Below, piece after piece: positions 60,488 to 64,000 of a stretch of DNA of 64,000 nt (its first letter is position 1; each line of letters begins with the position of its first letter). The stretch comes from Brachynemurus nebulosus. Taxonomy: Eukaryota; Arthropoda; Insecta; Neuroptera; Myrmeleontidae. The DNA is taken from NCBI GenBank assembly GCA_035578155.1, contig JAPWDM010000006.1, forward strand, positions 49,657,529 to 49,721,528, given 5' to 3'. A program made the translations under genes and the position numbers. A model generated the notes under the pieces. It was not told the DNA's origin. It saw only the letters and a program-made list of their open reading frames with translations, and made no database searches.

Positions 60488-62371
60488 CTATCGCCTCTCG
60501 CCGTTCTTATCGTATAGGCTGTGTAAGTCCAATTTTTTCAAGGAAAAATTTAGCTAAAAATTAGTAGTTACTTTTAAATCTATAAAACTGTATGACATAA
60601 AAACTTAATAGTGAAACTAATCCTCGAATAATATCACCAACTTGAAACTGCGCGCAAGCGCACAGTAGTGATTGCGACTTATAAGACGTAGCTCCAGATT
60701 AAGGTTCTGAACCCAAAATATTTATTGTATGAGAGTGATAAAACTATAGTATTTAAAAAAAGTTATTAAAATCTTTAATACTGTTTTTGTTATAAAAATG
60801 TTTTTAAATATTTTGCAATTTTGTTGTATTTTTGTTAATTTCAACTTTTACACCTGATAAAAATAAACCGAGTTCACAGGTGTACTGTTTGTATGGACAC
60901 ATACCATAGGCTGTTAATTTATAGGAAACGTCTACCAAAGCAACCAGCTCGAATAGTCCCATGAAGAGATTTCAATTGTTATATTGGTTCCTAGAAATAA
61001 CAAAAAATGAACAATATCTCACCGCATTATAAACTTTATGATATCCTTGGTGTTGAGGCAAATTCATTTTTCTTTCGGAGTTAAGCCCCGGAAGCCCCAA
61101 CGAATGAGACATGTCTGTTTTATGTCAATTTTTGTTTTCTAAAGATAAAAAACTTTGTAACTCACTTCTTTTTAGGTGTTGAATTTTCTGTTTTAAATAG
61201 ACTAAAATTTAATTATTTGAGTTTGATGGATTTTTGACCACTAAATTAAAATTATCAATCCAAGTTTTTCGTACCAGATATTAATCCAAACTATCAAAAT
61301 TTGATTCCGCTCAACGGAATTTCCTGCAGGTAAAAATATATTTTTGTGCTTCTTTTTTTTTTTTAACAGCAATGTTAAAGCTATCTATTACGGTAGAATA
61401 TTTTCGAACCACTCCGTAAATATTACACATTTTTCAAATGAAGGGGTTCATATTTTTTAAAAAAAAATCTATCATGCATATTACATACATTTGTGCATAT
61501 GTATATGGATTGATGTACACATATACATACATACATATATACGCGTGTCATTTGATTTATTCCGGTAATTAATCACAATATTGGACAATATTATTATTTA
61601 ATACTTATTTAATTTCGTTCGGGAAATTCAAGTCCTACACATATATATGTGAATAAATGATGTATTTCATTAGTAAAATTAAAATTTAGAAAAATTCTCA
61701 TTTACTTTTACATAGTAAAATTTTTGACACTCTAATAAAGCGTACGTATGCCGCAATCCAAAATTGATTTCTTCAATCCATTTTTCCACCATTAAGTAAA
61801 AGTCATTACCAGTAAAAGTTAAAGTGGATATATTATATAAAGTGAAAACATATTTACGAAAAGAAATAAGTAGGCATCTATAAATAAATCTAAAAAATAT
61901 TTTTTAAAAAGCTACCTTTTTTGATTAGTAAGTCAAGGTTGGCTTATTTTTTGACTCGGATAAAAATTACCTGAGAACTCGATAATCTCATATAACTCTA
62001 TGTGCATGAATTTTTGAATAAAATATATTTTATAGTAGATAGGATAAACAAAAATATTATGATTTTTAATTTAGGTCGTAGATGTCTATCCTTTTTTGGT
62101 TCACCGCTTCCTTTACGAGAAAGAATTACTTACAATCGCACTTTTTAGGAAAAAACCGACTCGCATTCACGAAATCATAGCCCATTTTTTCAAATAGTGA
62201 CTAGATAAATGGTCCTCTTCTTAGGTGAAATATACACGGAGAAAAAAATATCGAATATTTAGTTTGTAGCACACGTACCTGCAAAAATTATTTGCGGGTA
62301 TCACTTTATTTTAAATTTTTCGAATTTCTGTATTACGTTTCGACTCATATGACCATTAACGGGCAGTGAAG
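60488..62371. other. AT-rich stretch, no gene supported
   Basis: TACACGGAGAAAAAAATA at 62233 resembles a common insect MITE terminus, but no partner end was found. Confidence 0.35.
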
Positions 62372-62373
62372 TA

Positions 62374-62782
62374 CAGTATAACTTCGATTAATCGTCATCG
62401 TCGGGATCGGGGCTGTGACGGTTAATTGAATTAAACGAATAAGAAATTTCTTAATGAATTGATTTTTATACTAGCTTTAGAGCAAAAATGAAAATGTTTG
62501 CAAGTTGATAATACATATTTAATAAATCTCACAAAGTTATTCATATAAACTTTAAATTACAATAAGAAAAAACTTTAATGTACAAAAGGGTAAAACCCTT
62601 ACCTTCCGATATAAACTAATTTCATATTCTTTGCAATCATATTCTTTATTTTAACAAAAGGATTATTTTTCGATCGGATTATGTATAGGTTTGGAAACTA
62701 GGTTTGCATACCTAATTACTGAGATTGTATTTTTTTATTAGACGTTGACGGATAATCGCGTGACGGTTATTCGGAGTTCTGC
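62374..62782. mobile_element. pogo/Tigger-like MITE
   Basis: Left CAGTATAACTTCGATTAATC (after TA at 62372-62373) and right complement CAGAACTCCGAATAACCGTC resemble pogo-type CAGTA.AAC.TCGATTA ends. GTGACGGTTA occurs near both ends. The right boundary is uncertain by a base or two (CTGC|TA). Confidence 0.65.
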
Positions 62783-63142
62783 TATATTCTACCTTATATA
62801 CCTATTGAAAATTACAGAAAAGTTACTGTATTAAAAGTCAGTGTATTGTTCAAAGTTTTATTAACAATCCAATGAATATGTTTTGAAAAAAATACAACCC
62901 AAAATTTTTTATTTATTAATGTTTTTCTTTTACAAAACGTCGATATCTATATCCAAACAAATAAATATTAATGACACTAGGAGTTGGAAACCGATACACA
63001 AACAGACGTGTAATATGAGTAATATGACACATAGAATGACATCTAGACGTCAAAGTAGGAAACATAGAATGGTTTAAGTATAATACGTAAATAAAGGATC
63101 AAAATACTGTATTCAACAAAAATTGCTTAATAGGTATTTCTT

Positions 63143-63310
63143 TAATTAGGTAAGTAAGGAAACATGAAATGAGAGGTGAGTTTAAATTGAAAAATAATCA
63201 TTCTATTAATAATAATTTTTGTTATCAGAGGTTTCTTTCAGCAATACCTTAAGTAATATATAAATGTCAAAACTGTTTGGACATATGATCGCGTTCCGGT
63301 ATAAAGGCTT
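63143..63310 (+). repeat. Diverged copy of the 6081-6320 MITE
   Basis: Blocks GGTAAGTAAGGAAACATGAA, TTTAAATTGAAAAA, CATTCTATTAATAATAATTT, TTGTTATCAGA and AATGTCAAAACTGTT follow in the same order and spacing as in 6150-6280. The right arm ends in a decayed GTTCCGGTATAAAGGCTT, and the left arm is mostly lost. Confidence 0.78.
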
Positions 63311-64000
63311 AGAGAGTTTCAGGATAATTTTAAATCCCTTAGTTCCACTCTTGTCCATCTGTTTCTTTCCATTATAAGTTCCTAACTACGCTAAATACAG
63401 TCGAAACGATTTCTTTGTACAAAGATCAAAAATTTCGTTGGTTTTGCTTTCTTTGAATACAAAAAAATACTTTTTTTTGTATTCAAAGAAATATTTTTTT
63501 GAATTCAGCCTTAGATTTCTTCAACATCCACCGTTTGGGACATCAAACCCGTTAAGAACCACTGGACACATTTTATCCAGCGCTCCCACCATCGTTGAAA
63601 TTTTCAGAGTATCTCAAACAAATTTACACAACAAATTCATACATAACACACTTTCCCTACTGTCATTCGTAGTATTGTGCACTATCTAATTACCTTTTTA
63701 AGCTACTGTATGTGTAAAATATAAATTTACATATTTAAAACTGTTTATCCACACATTATTTGCATTTCTTATGTTAATTTGAACAAATTTATTAGTAATT
63801 ATTGAAATCTAATATGCTCTCATGGGTTTGTTTATAATTTAACTATTGATAGGTGTATGTATATACCGATCTACCTATACTATGTATTTTGTATATTATA
63901 AATATTGTTGCAAAATATTTTTACAAAAAGCATTATTATTATAATAAATATATTATTTCACGTTCAATATATGTATTATGTATGTACCTACAGATATAAA
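63311..64000. other. AT-rich stretch to window end
   Basis: CTTTGAATACAAAAAAATAC / GTATTCAAAG forms a small hairpin near 63450-63490. The 83-codon frame at 63438 has no supporting motif. Confidence 0.35.

Overview
The window reads as arthropod (very probably insect) nuclear DNA. It is strongly AT-rich, has no bacterial gene density, and contains Tc1/mariner, hAT, piggyBac, Harbinger-like, Helitron and SINE debris. One promoter has the arthropod arrangement of a TATA box about 32 bp upstream of a TCAGT initiator. I cannot name the species or order. I found no host gene, rRNA or functional tRNA. The only well-supported open reading frames sit inside one mobile element, so the window is an intergenic or intronic 'transposon landscape'.

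The centrepiece is 8606-16436, a 7,831-bp element that is almost entirely one giant inverted repeat. Its arms are 8606-12027 and 13013-16436. At every place I compared them they agree, apart from a 2-bp homopolymer length difference. The element is flanked by a perfect 6-bp target duplication (TCCATT at 8600-8605 and 16437-16442). A 6-bp duplication, long inverted termini starting with AG and virus-like genes suggest a Polinton/Maverick (adintovirus-like) derivative. It encodes no polymerase, integrase or capsid that I can see. Each arm carries an identical 114-aa gene of unknown function, with a TATA box upstream and AATAAA downstream. The left arm and centre carry an intact 379-aa C2H2 zinc-finger protein with its own TATA and initiator. 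The right arm carries only the last 184 codons of that gene. The centre is a GGTG/CACC simple-repeat array with a perfect 19-bp hairpin. I infer a snap-back (fold-back) copy of one end of a protein-primed element that was later integrated as a unit and lost part of one arm near its centre.

Left flank (1-8600): a decayed Tc1-like element (751-2271) with a hAT MITE (891-1510) nested inside it, a 240-bp MITE with 56-bp arms (6081-6320), and a MITE with a 4-bp duplication (8127-8556).

Right flank (16443-64000): a 160-bp-period repeat (17905-18800) with a second, inverted copy at 58890-59850; a Helitron 3' end (to 20453); an ATCGAT-rich hAT MITE (21693-22244); a piggyBac-like MITE (29590-30041); hAT elements at 31590-32156 and 38065-38834, the latter with a BED-finger transposase fragment; a multi-part inverted repeat (32343-34547); a fold-back hairpin (35653-35881); TA-flanked MITEs (36628-37244, 43381-43627, 52448-53504, and about 62374-62782); a Harbinger-like MITE (45814-46555); two CAGGGTG-ended elements with 4-bp duplications (48450-48922, 54351-55053); a solo LTR (49258-50377); and a head-to-head pair of tRNA-derived SINE heads (52137-52405). 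Long (TA)n tracts punctuate the region. The genes do not form a host pathway. The one functional grouping is the pair of proteins in the palindromic element, which probably depends on a full-length relative for movement.
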